Below, piece after piece: positions 1-8,528 of a stretch of 51,756 bases of DNA; position 1 is the first letter of the stretch; every line of letters begins with the position of its first letter. The notes beneath the pieces were generated by a model, which saw only the letters and a program-made list of their open reading frames with translations, was not told the DNA's origin and ran no database searches. A program made the translations under genes and the position numbers. This DNA comes from Pontiellaceae bacterium B12219 (GTDB taxonomy: Bacteria > Verrucomicrobiota > Kiritimatiellia > Kiritimatiellales > Pontiellaceae), in the NCBI GenBank assembly GCA_029432795.1, contig JARNMJ010000029.1, positions 1 through 51,756 on the forward strand. The letters are read 5' to 3'.

Positions 1-95
1 TACGCAATACGCAATACGCAATACGCAATACGCAATACGCAATACGCAATACGCAATACGCAATACGCAATACGCAATACGCAATACGCAATACG
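1..95. repeat. Heptanucleotide tandem repeat (TACGCAA)n
   Basis: Thirteen perfect head-to-tail copies of the 7-base unit TACGCAA fill bases 1-91, followed by a partial TACG. The array is cut by the window edge, so its true length is unknown. Its last bases run into GGAG (95-98), the ribosome binding site of the gene starting at 104. Seven is not a multiple of three, but the array is outside the coding sequence, so copy-number change would alter promoter or leader spacing rather than reading frame. Confidence 0.97.
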
Positions 96-103
96 GAGTT
101 TTC

Positions 104-817
104 ATGAATTTTTTATATGCCGCCGACCTGAAAAAGCGTTTCACCTGTTATGGCCATTTTTATGAGCTGGCCTTTATGAACGGGGAAACGGCCCAATGCC
201 GCAGTGTGCTTGAAATTGTCGACCGCTCCATTGCGCAGGGAAACCCTGCGGCCATTTCGCAGATGATTCCGGATGTGGTGGTCATCATGATGAATCCGGG
301 TTCTTCCCGCCCGAAGGAGGACGGGCATGTTGATGAAGTGCTGACGTTTCCGCGCGTTGGAACCGCATTCCCGAAAGAGCTGGTGCTGACGCAGCCGGAC
401 AATACCCAATATCAGATTATGCGTGTGGCGGTTTCCAGAGGTTGGAAACATATTCGGGTGCTCAACCTCTCCGATCTGCGCGATCCCAAATCGGTTAAGT
501 TTATCCAGAAGGTGAATGCGCTGCAGGAAATTATGGGGGGGCACGTGCACAGTATGTTCTGTCCCGAACGCGCGGAGGAACTTTCGTTTTCGCTGCAGCG
601 GAAAACCCCGACTCCGATTTTGCTGGGCTGGGGGCAGGATCCGGGATTGCTGCCGCTCGTCGAGCAATGCCTTGGGCGGATCAGCGGCGAGCCGACCGTT
701 ACGGTTCCTTCGCAGGTTCATCCGCTGTTGAATGCGCATCCAAGCCCGATGATGCAGGACAAAAAGATCCAGTGGCTGGAAACCATACTGCAGCAGATTA
801 AGTTGTCGGAACAATAG
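104..817 (+). CDS. Hypothetical protein, possibly DUF1643-like
   Basis: A 237-residue soluble protein without signal peptide or membrane segment. The segment around residues 58-70 (VVVIMMNPGSS) followed by a charged stretch, a central RGWKHIRVLNLSDLRDPKS region and a late ILLGWGQDPG resemble the order of conserved blocks in DUF1643 (a MLNPS-type motif, an NL-x-D/A segment, then a WG motif). The match is recalled, not searched, and the function of that family is unknown to me. The ATG at 104 has GGAG five bases upstream, formed at the edge of the heptamer array. A copy of the TTCCARNNNYTGGAA palindrome lies inside it (433-447), encoding SRGWK. The next gene starts 16 bases downstream, so the two may be co-transcribed. 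Confidence 0.75.
   Translation: MNFLYAADLKKRFTCYGHFYELAFMNGETAQCRSVLEIVDRSIAQGNPAAISQMIPDVVVIMMNPGSSRPKEDGHVDEVLTFPRVGTAFPKELVLTQPDNTQYQIMRVAVSRGWKHIRVLNLSDLRDPKSVKFIQKVNALQEIMGGHVHSMFCPERAEELSFSLQRKTPTPILLGWGQDPGLLPLVEQCLGRISGEPTVTVPSQVHPLLNAHPSPMMQDKKIQWLETILQQIKLSEQ
433..447. repeat. TTCCARNNNYTGGAA palindrome, copy 1
   Basis: Perfect arms with spacer GAGGT, inside the gene at 104-817. Read in the frame that gives S-R-G-W-K. Confidence 0.9.
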
Positions 818-833
818 AGCAGGGGGAAGGGGT

Positions 834-1364
834 ATGATCAAATATTTAGTGTTAACGCTGTGCTGCGCGCTGGTCGGATGCCAGAGCGCAAAAGAGGGAG
901 CAGCGCGCAGGCCGTACACCATCACAGATGAACTGAATATCACGGTGCATGCAGATGACGCCGAAGAGGAATTTACATTCAGCGTCCGTCATAAAACATT
1001 TATGCAGGAAAAGGGGCGGCACGATTCGTACGGGCAGAAGAGCGAATTTTCCATCCAGCTGAAACCCTCGGTCTGGGCCCGCGTGAAGCGCAGCAGCAAG
1101 GTGATCGGCTATACCTCGCAAACCGAATGCCTGCTTGATGGAGAAATGGTGGAGGTTTCCGGTATGCCCGGCGAAAATTTCACGGTGAAAATTGAACCGC
1201 TTGCCCTGAACCGCTACCGCGTGCTCGGCATTTTTCTGGCTTCGCAGGTTTCCGAATCCGGCGAATTGGGAAAAACCATTCCGTTTGATTATGTGACGGA
1301 AGCGGGCACGGAAACCACGGTTTACCGAAAAACGGTCGCATTCGATTCCGGAGCGCGCCGTTGA
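834..1364 (+). CDS. Small predicted lipoprotein, unknown function
   Basis: 176 residues. The N-terminus is a lipoprotein signal: a hydrophobic stretch ending in LVGC, with Cys16 as the predicted lipidated residue, so it should sit in the inner or outer membrane facing the periplasm. The rest is beta-rich and polar (several short alternating hydrophobic strands), and I recognise no family. The ATG at 834 follows a purine-rich GGGGGAAGGGG site. It lies 16 bases after the preceding gene and is followed by a palindrome copy and the cupin gene. Confidence 0.8.
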   Translation: MIKYLVLTLCCALVGCQSAKEGAARRPYTITDELNITVHADDAEEEFTFSVRHKTFMQEKGRHDSYGQKSEFSIQLKPSVWARVKRSSKVIGYTSQTECLLDGEMVEVSGMPGENFTVKIEPLALNRYRVLGIFLASQVSESGELGKTIPFDYVTEAGTETTVYRKTVAFDSGARR

Positions 1365-1395
1365 AAAACCAGGAACCTCCGGCCTGCTTCGCACT

Positions 1396-1410
1396 TTCCA
1401 AGGGTTGGAA
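1396..1410. repeat. TTCCARNNNYTGGAA palindrome, copy 2
   Basis: Perfect arms, spacer AGGGT, intergenic, 20 bases before the cupin start codon. Flanked by T and A, giving 17-base symmetry. Confidence 0.92.
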
Positions 1411-1430
1411 ACTATGGTCTGCTTGATGCA

Positions 1431-1775
1431 ATGAAACAGATTAAAATCAATCAGCTTCCGGAGACCGGGATGCCGCACAATGCGCGCATCCGAAAACGCG
1501 TTCTGCTTGAAAAGGGCGAAGTCCGAGGCATCACGGATTATTCCCGCGCTGTTTTTCCGCCCGGCGAAAAAGCCGGAAGTCAGTTGCACAACGATATGGC
1601 GGAAATCTTCACCTGCGAGTCCGGTTGCGGTGAAATGCGCATCAATGATGTGGGCTATGTTTTTTCGACCGGCACCACCATTTTAGTGGAACCCGGCGAA
1701 GTGCACGAAATCATCAATTCCGGACCCACTGATCTGGTCGTCATTTATTTCGGAGTGGAAACCAGAGCCGGCTGA
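1431..1775 (+). CDS. Cupin-domain protein
   Basis: 114 residues, a single-domain cupin. Cupin motif 1 is seen as PGEKAGSQLHNDMAEIF (residues 44-60, with His53 and Glu58 as likely metal ligands) and motif 2 as VEPGEVHEIINSG (86-98, with His92). The fold binds a metal or small ligand, and the substrate cannot be told from the sequence. No signal peptide, so cytoplasmic. The 3' end overlaps the 3' end of the convergent hydrolase gene by 31 bases (1745-1775). Confidence 0.85.
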   Translation: MKQIKINQLPETGMPHNARIRKRVLLEKGEVRGITDYSRAVFPPGEKAGSQLHNDMAEIFTCESGCGEMRINDVGYVFSTGTTILVEPGEVHEIINSGPTDLVVIYFGVETRAG

Positions 1776-2569
1776 TCCGCGTGCTTAATGTTTTCGGCAA
1801 TGAAGGCTGAAATGGTTTCTGTATAACGTTCTTCCGCAACGTAGGCATAGTTGTTGTGCCCGCCTTCTTCGATCCAGAACCGGGCTTTGGGTTCCGGGGC
1901 GGCAGCGTACAGTTTTTTCCCGTGCCACAGCGGAATAAGCCGGTCTTTGGTTCCGTGAATAATCAGGACGGGGCAGTCGACGGTATGTATCAGTTTTGCG
2001 CTTTTAAATTTATCCCATGGGAATACGGAAAATACTGTTTTAACGCGCAATGCGGAAACAAAGGAACTCTCCACAATCAGGCCGCCGACTTCGTGGTGCG
2101 CAGCGATCCAAATGGCGACGGCTCCGCCCAGAGAGCGACCGTGCGCAATGATTGTTTTCGGCTCAATCTGCTGCTGTTCCGTCAGCCAGCGATAGGCCGC
2201 GGAGGAGTCATCCTTTATTTTCCGATACGAAGGGTGACCTTCGCTGGTGCCGTAACCGCGGTAGTCATATAGAAGTAAAGAATAGCCCAAATCATAAAAC
2301 TGCTGCATGAACGGGAGGGTCGAACCCAGATCTTCGGCGTTACCGTGACTGAACAGCAGGGTGAATTCCGCGTTCGGGTTTTTCAGGTAGACGGCATTCA
2401 GCGTTTCGCCGTCGGTGGTTGGAATGCGTACCTGGTGCGGAAGACGGGTGTAGCCGGGGGACTGGGGCTGGAACAAGATTCGATCTGAAATAAACAGAGC
2501 AATGAGGTTCAGCAACAGGTAAAGGACGGCTGCAAACACGATGGATCGAATGAGTGGATTTTCAAACAT
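1745..2569 (-). CDS. Alpha/beta hydrolase, membrane-anchored (Bem46/ABHD13-like)
   Basis: 274 residues. Residues 8-28 form a hydrophobic N-terminal anchor (RSIVFAAVLYLLLNLIALF). The alpha/beta hydrolase fold follows: the oxyanion segment FSHGNAED (73-80), the nucleophile elbow HGRSLGG with Ser146, the acid Asp209 in HGTKDR, and His238 in EGGHNN, so the Ser-Asp-His triad looks complete. This pattern matches the Bem46/YfhR/ABHD13 group of serine hydrolases, whose natural substrates are largely unknown. It is convergent with the cupin gene and divergent from the MEMO1-like gene. Confidence 0.88.
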   Translation of the reverse strand: MFENPLIRSIVFAAVLYLLLNLIALFISDRILFQPQSPGYTRLPHQVRIPTTDGETLNAVYLKNPNAEFTLLFSHGNAEDLGSTLPFMQQFYDLGYSLLLYDYRGYGTSEGHPSYRKIKDDSSAAYRWLTEQQQIEPKTIIAHGRSLGGAVAIWIAAHHEVGGLIVESSFVSALRVKTVFSVFPWDKFKSAKLIHTVDCPVLIIHGTKDRLIPLWHGKKLYAAAPEPKARFWIEEGGHNNYAYVAEERYTETISAFIAENIKHADQPALVSTPK

Positions 2570-2681
2570 CAGAGCAGAATAAACCTCGAGAGAATCTGCT
2601 GCAATGGAAACTTCCGGTCATTGGAAGATTGCGGTGAGTGCGGTCGGGAGAGTAACATCCCCCTACCAACGGGGGCACGCA

Positions 2682-3551
2682 ATGGAAGCGCACGTTTTGA
2701 AATCGGAATTGGCCGGGCAATGGTATATGGATGATCCGGTTCATCTGAGACGCGAAGTGAGGATCTATCTCGACTCAGTCAATCCGAGGTCGGTCGAAAA
2801 TCTGATTGGCCTGTTACTGCCGCACGCGGGCTATCGGTATTCCGGGCGGGTAGCCGCGCAGGGTATTAAGCTGCTTGAGGGCAAAACCTATAAACGGGTC
2901 ATTGTGCTGGGGCCCAGCCATAAACAGGCCTTGTTTGATTGTGCCAGCCTGCCGGATGCCACGCATTTTGAAACTCCGCTCGGGCAGATTGAACTGGATG
3001 TTGAGGCCATTTTCAATCTCAGGAAAAGGGAGGTGTTTCAGTCGCACCCCGCGGCACACACCGGTGAGCACAGCGTGGGCATTCAGCTGCCGCTTTTGCA
3101 GGAGGTGCTCAGCGAATTCAAATTGATTCCGGTGGTTTGCGGACCGCTTTCGGAGCACAGTTCCAACGAGATTGCTGCAGGATTGCTTCCTCTGCTGGGT
3201 GCGGAAACGCTGTTGGTGGTGAGTTCCGATTTTACGCACTACGGCAAGGGGTTCAATTACGTGCCGTTTGAAGACAATTTTGAGGAAAATATCCGGCGTT
3301 TGGATATGGGGGCCTTTCGTTTAATCGAGCAGAAAAAACGCCGCGAGTTTCTGCAGTACATTCAAAATACCGGTGCCACGGTCTGCGGACGCAATTCCAT
3401 CGCTATTCTGCTGACCCTGCTGGCCGATGAATCTGAAGTGCAGCTGCTGCAATATGATACGTCCGGCAATCTGACCGACGACTGGCAGCATTGCGTCAGC
3501 TATATTTCCGCGTCGGTTTCCGGAGCCTGGAAAACAAACATCGAATCTTAA
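2682..3551 (+). CDS. AmmeMemoRadiSam system protein B (MEMO1 family)
   Basis: 289 residues from the ATG at 2682. The MEMO1 family is a dioxygenase-like fold with metal-binding histidines. Conserved blocks here are LLPHAGYRYSG (His48), VLGPSH (His80), SHPAAHTGEHSVGIQLP and SSDFTHYG. A longer reading frame opens at an ATG at 2604, but the 2682 start has a GGGGG tract just upstream and begins at the usual MEMO1 N-terminus. Family members often sit with an AMMECR1-domain protein and a radical SAM enzyme; neither is adjacent here. The biochemical role is unknown. The 5' region contains a one-mismatch palindrome (2612-2626). Confidence 0.85.
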   Translation: MEAHVLKSELAGQWYMDDPVHLRREVRIYLDSVNPRSVENLIGLLLPHAGYRYSGRVAAQGIKLLEGKTYKRVIVLGPSHKQALFDCASLPDATHFETPLGQIELDVEAIFNLRKREVFQSHPAAHTGEHSVGIQLPLLQEVLSEFKLIPVVCGPLSEHSSNEIAAGLLPLLGAETLLVVSSDFTHYGKGFNYVPFEDNFEENIRRLDMGAFRLIEQKKRREFLQYIQNTGATVCGRNSIAILLTLLADESEVQLLQYDTSGNLTDDWQHCVSYISASVSGAWKTNIES

Positions 3552-3560
3552 AACGCCGGT

Positions 3561-3575
3561 TTCCAATGGTTGGAA
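3561..3575. repeat. TTCCARNNNYTGGAA palindrome, copy 3
   Basis: Perfect arms, spacer ATGGT, intergenic, 9 bases after the MEMO1-like stop codon and 137 bases before the next start. Confidence 0.92.
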
Positions 3576-3712
3576 AATAGACCGTGGACTGTGCGTTTCT
3601 GAAGCGCCCGGTTTCGGGGAATCCCGGCGCCGCATTGGAATCGGGGGTGAACGCGGGTTGAACTCGCCGCGGAACATGGCATACTTGCCCCGACTTTAAT
3701 TCGGGAGTTTCT

Positions 3713-5428
3713 ATGAACAGGTATGTTAAATCAGTCGGTCTTTTTCTATGTCTCGCGGGATTCTTTCTTCCGGTCATGAAGGCTGCAGCCCAGATGCCGC
3801 AGGAAGTATTGGTGCTCGTAAACCGGAAGTCGCAGGACTCGATGAAAGTGGCCAACGTGTTTGTTGCCGCGCGGCAGATTCCTAAATACAACGTGGTTTA
3901 TCTCGATATCCCGGAAACGGCGTACGGCGGAACGGCCACGGTGACGCCTGAAGAATTCACGCAACTGATCTGGGAACCGGCCAATGCGGTCATGAAGCAG
4001 CGCGGACTTGAGGATCAGATTCTGGCCTGGGTCTATTCCGTGGATTTTCCCATTCGGGTGAAAACGGATTCCAATGATCGGAAACAGATGTCCGTTGGCG
4101 GGATGACCTTTATGCGAAATAAGATGCCGGGACTGAGCCTGGTTGAAGAGGGGAAATATCTTTCCAAACTGTTTGCCGGACCGAACCAGCGGATTAAGCT
4201 GAGTCTGAATGCAATGTCGCTCGGAATGCAGAAAAAAGGGCTCGGGCCGAATGCCAAAGTGCCGCCGGAAGCGGCGTGGCTGCAAAGCGGGCTGGGCGAC
4301 CGGATGCCGCTTCCGAGTATGATGCTGGGGTATACGGGTGAAAAGGGAAACGATGTGGATACGGTGCTGGCCAGCATTGAGAACGGTGTGAAATCCGATT
4401 ATCGCGGGCAACGCAGCGGGATCTATTTTATACAGAGCGAAGATGTGCGCTCCACCTGCCGCGAATGGCAGTTTTATCCGGCGGTGAATGAATTGAAGAA
4501 CCGCGGAATTTCGGCCACGGTGACGACGAATTTTCCGGCCGGAAAACAGAATGTGATGGGAATCATGATGGGCGCGGAAACTGTGGATCCTTCGCAGGTC
4601 GGTTCGTTTGCGCCCGGAGCCATGGCGGAACATCTCACCAGCTGGAGCGCAGAGTTTCAAAAGCGGCAGAGTAAAACCACGGATTGGATCAAGGCCGGTG
4701 CGACCGGTTCGGCGGGATCGGTTGTGGAGCCCTATTCGAACCCCGACAAATTTCCATCGGCCCGTTTCTTTGTGCACTATGCGGCCGGCTGCACCATGCT
4801 GGAAAGTTTCTATCAATCCATTGCCTGTCCGTTGCAGGTGCTGCTGATCGGCGACCCGCTGGCAAAGCCCTATGCCTTGCCGTTTTCGGTGAAAGTGCTC
4901 GGGGCGGAAACCCTGAAAAATGATTTTACCTATTTGGCGAATGCCGAAAGCAAGATCCCGAATATCTCTTTCCAGTATGCTTTTCTGCTCGATGGAAAGC
5001 AGATTCAGGCTATGTCGGACGACAACAGCGTTTATCTGCGGCTGAAAAATATTTCGGATGGCTATCATGAGATACGTGCGATCGCGAGTGTGAAACATAT
5101 GGTGGAGTTCAGCGCCTCGGCCGATAAACCGATAATGGTTAACAAACGCGGGCGCTCCATTACCATTCAGCCCGAAATTAAGCGGTTGGGTAAATATGAA
5201 CATGGTGTGAAAATTACCGTTGGCGGAACCGAACTTCCGAAAAAGATGAAGCTGGTTTCCGGCGAGGTGGTGCTGGATGAAAAGGTGTATGATCCCGAAA
5301 CCGAACTGGTGCTTGACGAGCAGTTGCTGGGTGAAGGCCCGAGTGCAATTCAGGCTGTGGGGATTTACGAAGACGGCATGGAAGTGGCCAGCGAACCACT
5401 CAGCTTGGGAATTACTTTTTCCAAATAA
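3713..5428 (+). CDS. TIGR03790-like exported protein
   Basis: 571 residues with a signal peptide (hydrophobic residues about 7-24, likely cleavage after AAA-Q-like residues near 26). The body has an early VLVLVNRKSQDSMKVANVFVAARQIP block and a late signature, FFVHYAAGCTMLESFYQSIACPLQVLLIGDPLA in sense (about residues 358-386), which I recognise as TIGR03790. From memory that family is restricted to bacteria that also carry exosortase. No enzymatic role is known to me. Its presence fits the PEP-CTERM protein elsewhere in this window, although no exosortase gene is present here. The C-terminal ~180 residues are beta-rich. It stands alone between two plus-strand genes with a purine-rich GGGAG site before ATG. 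Confidence 0.78.
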   Translation: MNRYVKSVGLFLCLAGFFLPVMKAAAQMPQEVLVLVNRKSQDSMKVANVFVAARQIPKYNVVYLDIPETAYGGTATVTPEEFTQLIWEPANAVMKQRGLEDQILAWVYSVDFPIRVKTDSNDRKQMSVGGMTFMRNKMPGLSLVEEGKYLSKLFAGPNQRIKLSLNAMSLGMQKKGLGPNAKVPPEAAWLQSGLGDRMPLPSMMLGYTGEKGNDVDTVLASIENGVKSDYRGQRSGIYFIQSEDVRSTCREWQFYPAVNELKNRGISATVTTNFPAGKQNVMGIMMGAETVDPSQVGSFAPGAMAEHLTSWSAEFQKRQSKTTDWIKAGATGSAGSVVEPYSNPDKFPSARFFVHYAAGCTMLESFYQSIACPLQVLLIGDPLAKPYALPFSVKVLGAETLKNDFTYLANAESKIPNISFQYAFLLDGKQIQAMSDDNSVYLRLKNISDGYHEIRAIASVKHMVEFSASADKPIMVNKRGRSITIQPEIKRLGKYEHGVKITVGGTELPKKMKLVSGEVVLDEKVYDPETELVLDEQLLGEGPSAIQAVGIYEDGMEVASEPLSLGITFSK

Positions 5429-5579
5429 GCACCCGTATCGGATTTCGGTTTTTTCTGAAAGCCGGCGGGTAAAGATCTGCCGTTTTAATGCCGCATCCGA
5501 TGCCGGTTTGCGGTATGAAATTTTCAGGTGTTAAAGGGTCTCGGGGGCATCCGGACGATTTCCAATTCAGGAGGAAATT

Positions 5580-6221
5580 ATGGCTGAAACTAAAGACTAC
5601 AGCTCCGCCGAAGAGTTGGCGAATGCGATAACGCACGGTATTGGATTATTGATCGGTATTGCGGTGCTGGTCATTCTGGTGGTTTTTTCCAGTCTTCGGA
5701 AAAGTGCATGGGAAGTGGTCAGCTGTGCGGTCTACGGCACAAGCTTCATTCTGCTCTATTTGAGCTCGACACTTTACCACTCCGCCCGAAAGCCGAAAAT
5801 CCGAAGACTCTTTAAAATTATCGATCACTCCGCAATTTACCTGCTGATTGCCGGCACCTACACGCCGTTTGCATTGTGCCCGCTGCGTGGCGCATTGGGG
5901 TGGAGCCTGTTCGGGGCTATTTGGGGCGCGGCACTGATCGGTATTCTTTTCAAAGCCTTTTTCATTGGTCGTTTCGCATGGGTTTCGCTGGCGAGCTATC
6001 TTCTTATGGGGTGGTTTTGTGTGATTGCCGTCAAACCGCTTTACCGGGATTTGACCACGGCAGGTTTCATGTTTTTTGTCGCCGGCGGGCTTAGCTATTC
6101 CGTGGGAGCAATTTTCTATGCCTGGAAATCATTGAAATGGTCCCACGCCGTTTGGCATCTGTTTGTGCTTGCCGGAAGTCTCTGTCATTTTTTCAGCATT
6201 CTTTTCGGGATTGCGCTCTAA
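5580..6221 (+). CDS. Hemolysin III family membrane protein (PAQR/YqfA-like)
   Basis: 213 residues with about seven hydrophobic segments. The family signature is clear: EELANAITHGIGLLIGI at residues 10-26, SSTLYHS near 61, KIIDHSAIYLLIAGTYTPF near 80-98, and a C-terminal SHAVWHLFVLAGSLCHFFSI. The conserved histidines and aspartate of the PAQR metal site are all present (H19, H66, D82, and two His in the last helix). Bacterial members are inner-membrane proteins of uncertain role in membrane lipid homeostasis; haemolytic activity is not established for most. The ATG follows a strong AGGAGGAAA site. Monocistronic by spacing. Confidence 0.92.
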   Translation: MAETKDYSSAEELANAITHGIGLLIGIAVLVILVVFSSLRKSAWEVVSCAVYGTSFILLYLSSTLYHSARKPKIRRLFKIIDHSAIYLLIAGTYTPFALCPLRGALGWSLFGAIWGAALIGILFKAFFIGRFAWVSLASYLLMGWFCVIAVKPLYRDLTTAGFMFFVAGGLSYSVGAIFYAWKSLKWSHAVWHLFVLAGSLCHFFSILFGIAL

Positions 6222-6739
6222 GCTGTTGCGCTCCAACTCCGGTCTGCCAACCGGAAGCGGAACTCCTCTTAAGAGGATTGCAAATTTTACCGACCGCATA
6301 GAATTCGATTGGGTAAACATACAAGGCACGATGCCTTCCGGCCGCAGTGGCTGGAAGGTCTCGCAAGCTCAACCATTCCTGCCCTACAAACAGATACCCC
6401 GTCTGCTTGCTGCGGGGAGCTTCATTCCCAATCTTCCAAACATCCATTATTGCTCCGGCGGTTAAATATTGAGAATTCAATGCGATTGATTAATGGCCAC
6501 AAAGAGGCACATGGCGCCGTCAAAAAGTAGGTGGCTGCACGAAAACCCAGGGGTTCGGGTCTTTGTGCTTCTTGCGCCTTTTCGTGGCTATCCTCACAAC
6601 ATTTAGCCGCCGCATCTATAATTCTTTTGCAATCGGTAAGATTGCGGAAAAGTTCCAGACCTTGGAAAAAGTTAGTGCATTCGGGGAGAGCGGTAGGTAA
6701 AACAGCGTTTCGATTTCAATTCAAGGGAGTAGTTAATAA
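6222..6739. other. Long intergenic region with repeat-like hairpins
   Basis: This 518-base gap has no convincing gene. It holds a short perfect palindrome CCTCTTAAGAGG near 6266-6277, a CCCCG...CGGGG hairpin at 6397-6417, and an imperfect inverted pair whose arms are about 6493-6510 (GGCCACAAAGAGGCAC) and 6561-6590 (its approximate reverse complement). Near its end lies palindrome copy 4. The short frames over it have no recognisable product. It reads as a patchwork of decayed repeats plus the purH promoter region. Confidence 0.6.
6653..6667. repeat. TTCCARNNNYTGGAA palindrome, copy 4
   Basis: Perfect arms, spacer GACCT, intergenic, 72 bases before the purH start codon. Confidence 0.92.
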
Positions 6740-8356
6740 ATGAACGTAAAAATTAAACGTGCGCTTCTAAGCGTATCTGATAAGGCCGGAATTCTGGATT
6801 TTGCCCGTCATCTGCATGAAATGGACGTGGAATTGCTTTCCACCGGCGGTACCGCCAAAGCTCTTCGTGAAGCCGGAATTCCGGTGAAAGATGTTTCTGA
6901 ATTTACCGGTTTCCCGGAAATGCTGGATGGGCGGGTGAAAACCCTGACTCCTCAGGTTCACGCGGGAATTCTCTATATGCGCGATAATGAAGAGCACGTG
7001 AAAACCATGGAGGACCATGGTTTGGGGCAGATCGATCTGGTCTGCGTGAATCTTTATCCCTTTGAAGAAACCATCGCCAGAGAGGGCGTGAGCCTCGCGG
7101 AAGCGATTGAGCAGATCGATATCGGCGGACCGACCATGATCCGCTCCGCCGCGAAGAACATGAAGTTTGTCACGGTGGTAACCGATCCTGCTGACTACGC
7201 TCAGGTGATTGATGAAATGAAAGCCAACGGCGGCGCAACGACGGAAGGCTTCCGTTTTGTACTCGGGCAAAAAGTGTATGCCCGTGCGGCGGAATACAAC
7301 GCGGCTATCGCCAGCTATCTGGCCGAACAGGTGGCTGATCAAAAACTTTCCAAACCGTTTGTCAAGGCGTACTCCGATGGCACCGAACTTCGTTATGGCG
7401 AAAACTCGCACCAGAAAGCCTGGCTCTATAAGGATGCCGATTCCCGCGAATCCACCATTGCACTGGCTGAAGTGCTGCATGGTAAAGAAATGAGCTATAA
7501 TAACTATGTCGATGGCGACGGTGCGCTTGAAGCCGTTAAAGATCTTTCCGGCAAACCCGGCGTTTCCGTGATTAAGCACACCAACCCCTGCGGTTATGCC
7601 ACCGGCGAAACACTGGCTGAAGCCTTTGAGGCCGCCTGGGCCGGCGATCCGGTTTCCGCATTCGGTTCCGTGATTGCCGTCACCCAGCAGGTGGATATCG
7701 AAACCGCCAAATGCCTCGATGGCCGTTTTATTGAAGCCATCATTGCGCCCGGCTATTCCGAAGAGGCGCTTGATCATCTGATGAAGAAAAAGAATCTGCG
7801 TATCCTGAAGCTGAAAAAGCCGATGGGTAAAGCCTTGCCGCAGCGCATGGTCAAACAGATCAACGGCGGTCTGCTCGTGCAGGATCTGGATACTGAGATT
7901 CTTGAAAGCTGGAAGGTTCCGACCAAAGCTCCGTTTGCAGAAAACAAAAAAGAGCTCGCACTCTTCGGGATCGCTGCTGCGAAACATACCAAGTCCAATG
8001 CGATTGTTCTGGTTCAGGAATACAAGCCGGGTCAGTTCCGGGTGCTCGGTATGGGGGCCGGTCAGCCGAACCGTGTGGATGCGCTGAAAAAACTCTCGGT
8101 TTCCAAAGCCGTTGAAAACCTGAAAACCGAGAATCCGGACATTACAGACGAAGAAATTCAGGCTGTAATCGGCGAATGCGTCTTTGTTTCCGAAGCCTTC
8201 TTCCCGTTTGCGGACAGCATTGATGCCGCCAGCGAAATGGGCGCAAAATTCATTGTACAGCCGGGCGGTTCCATCCGCGACGACGAAGTTGTTGAGGCCT
8301 GTAATAAATACGGTATCGCCATGGCCATGACCAATATGCGCCACTTCAAGCACTAA
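6740..8356 (+). CDS. purH: Bifunctional AICAR formyltransferase/IMP cyclohydrolase
   Basis: 538 residues, near the usual length for PurH (about 510-530). It catalyses the last two steps of de novo IMP synthesis: formylation of AICAR with 10-formyl-THF, then ring closure. The IMP cyclohydrolase (MGS-like) domain is residues 1-~195, with RALLSVSDKAG, LSTGGTAKAL, and DGRVKTLTPQVHAGIL. The AICARFT domain follows, with ELRYGENSHQKAWLY, the VIKHTNPCG motif and a late FPFADSIDAASEMGAKFIVQPGGSIRDDEV. ATG at 6740 has AGGGAG 11 bases upstream. It ends in a strong intrinsic terminator and is not clustered with other pur genes except purL about 6 kb downstream. Confidence 0.98.
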   Translation: MNVKIKRALLSVSDKAGILDFARHLHEMDVELLSTGGTAKALREAGIPVKDVSEFTGFPEMLDGRVKTLTPQVHAGILYMRDNEEHVKTMEDHGLGQIDLVCVNLYPFEETIAREGVSLAEAIEQIDIGGPTMIRSAAKNMKFVTVVTDPADYAQVIDEMKANGGATTEGFRFVLGQKVYARAAEYNAAIASYLAEQVADQKLSKPFVKAYSDGTELRYGENSHQKAWLYKDADSRESTIALAEVLHGKEMSYNNYVDGDGALEAVKDLSGKPGVSVIKHTNPCGYATGETLAEAFEAAWAGDPVSAFGSVIAVTQQVDIETAKCLDGRFIEAIIAPGYSEEALDHLMKKKNLRILKLKKPMGKALPQRMVKQINGGLLVQDLDTEILESWKVPTKAPFAENKKELALFGIAAAKHTKSNAIVLVQEYKPGQFRVLGMGAGQPNRVDALKKLSVSKAVENLKTENPDITDEEIQAVIGECVFVSEAFFPFADSIDAASEMGAKFIVQPGGSIRDDEVVEACNKYGIAMAMTNMRHFKH

Positions 8357-8387
8357 ACGGCAGGCACACATTATATCGTGATAATGC

Positions 8388-8428
8388 AATAGGACGGATC
8401 GGGTCGATCCGTCCTATTTTTATTTTAA
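8388..8428 (+). terminator. Intrinsic terminator after purH
   Basis: A perfect 14-base-pair stem (8388-8401 with 8405-8418), a three-base GGT loop, then a T-rich tract to about 8428. It ends the purH transcript. Confidence 0.95.
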
Positions 8429-8528
8429 TGGTTGCTATTGATTCGAATGCGCGTATAACCGCGCCTTCGTTTTGCGAAACCAACTTGATTGAGTTTCGTT
8501 GATTCGGGGTTTAACTCTTGCGATGGGC

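Noticed and set aside
1-95. CRISPR-like array
   Set aside because: The repeats are 7 bases long and contiguous with no spacers, so it is a simple tandem repeat.
113-943. 276-residue reading frame on the minus strand over the first two genes
   Set aside because: Antisense shadow of the plus-strand genes, rich in Arg, His and Leu, with no recognisable family or signal.
2604-2681. Upstream start for the MEMO1-like protein
   Set aside because: The added 26 residues are not MEMO1-like and the one-mismatch palindrome (2612-2626) falls in this stretch, so the start at 2682 was preferred.
3746-5203. 485-residue minus-strand frame
   Set aside because: Antisense shadow of the TIGR03790-like gene, with biased composition (His, Arg, Phe).
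6767-8389. 540-residue minus-strand frame
   Set aside because: Antisense shadow of purH, which is certain by motifs.
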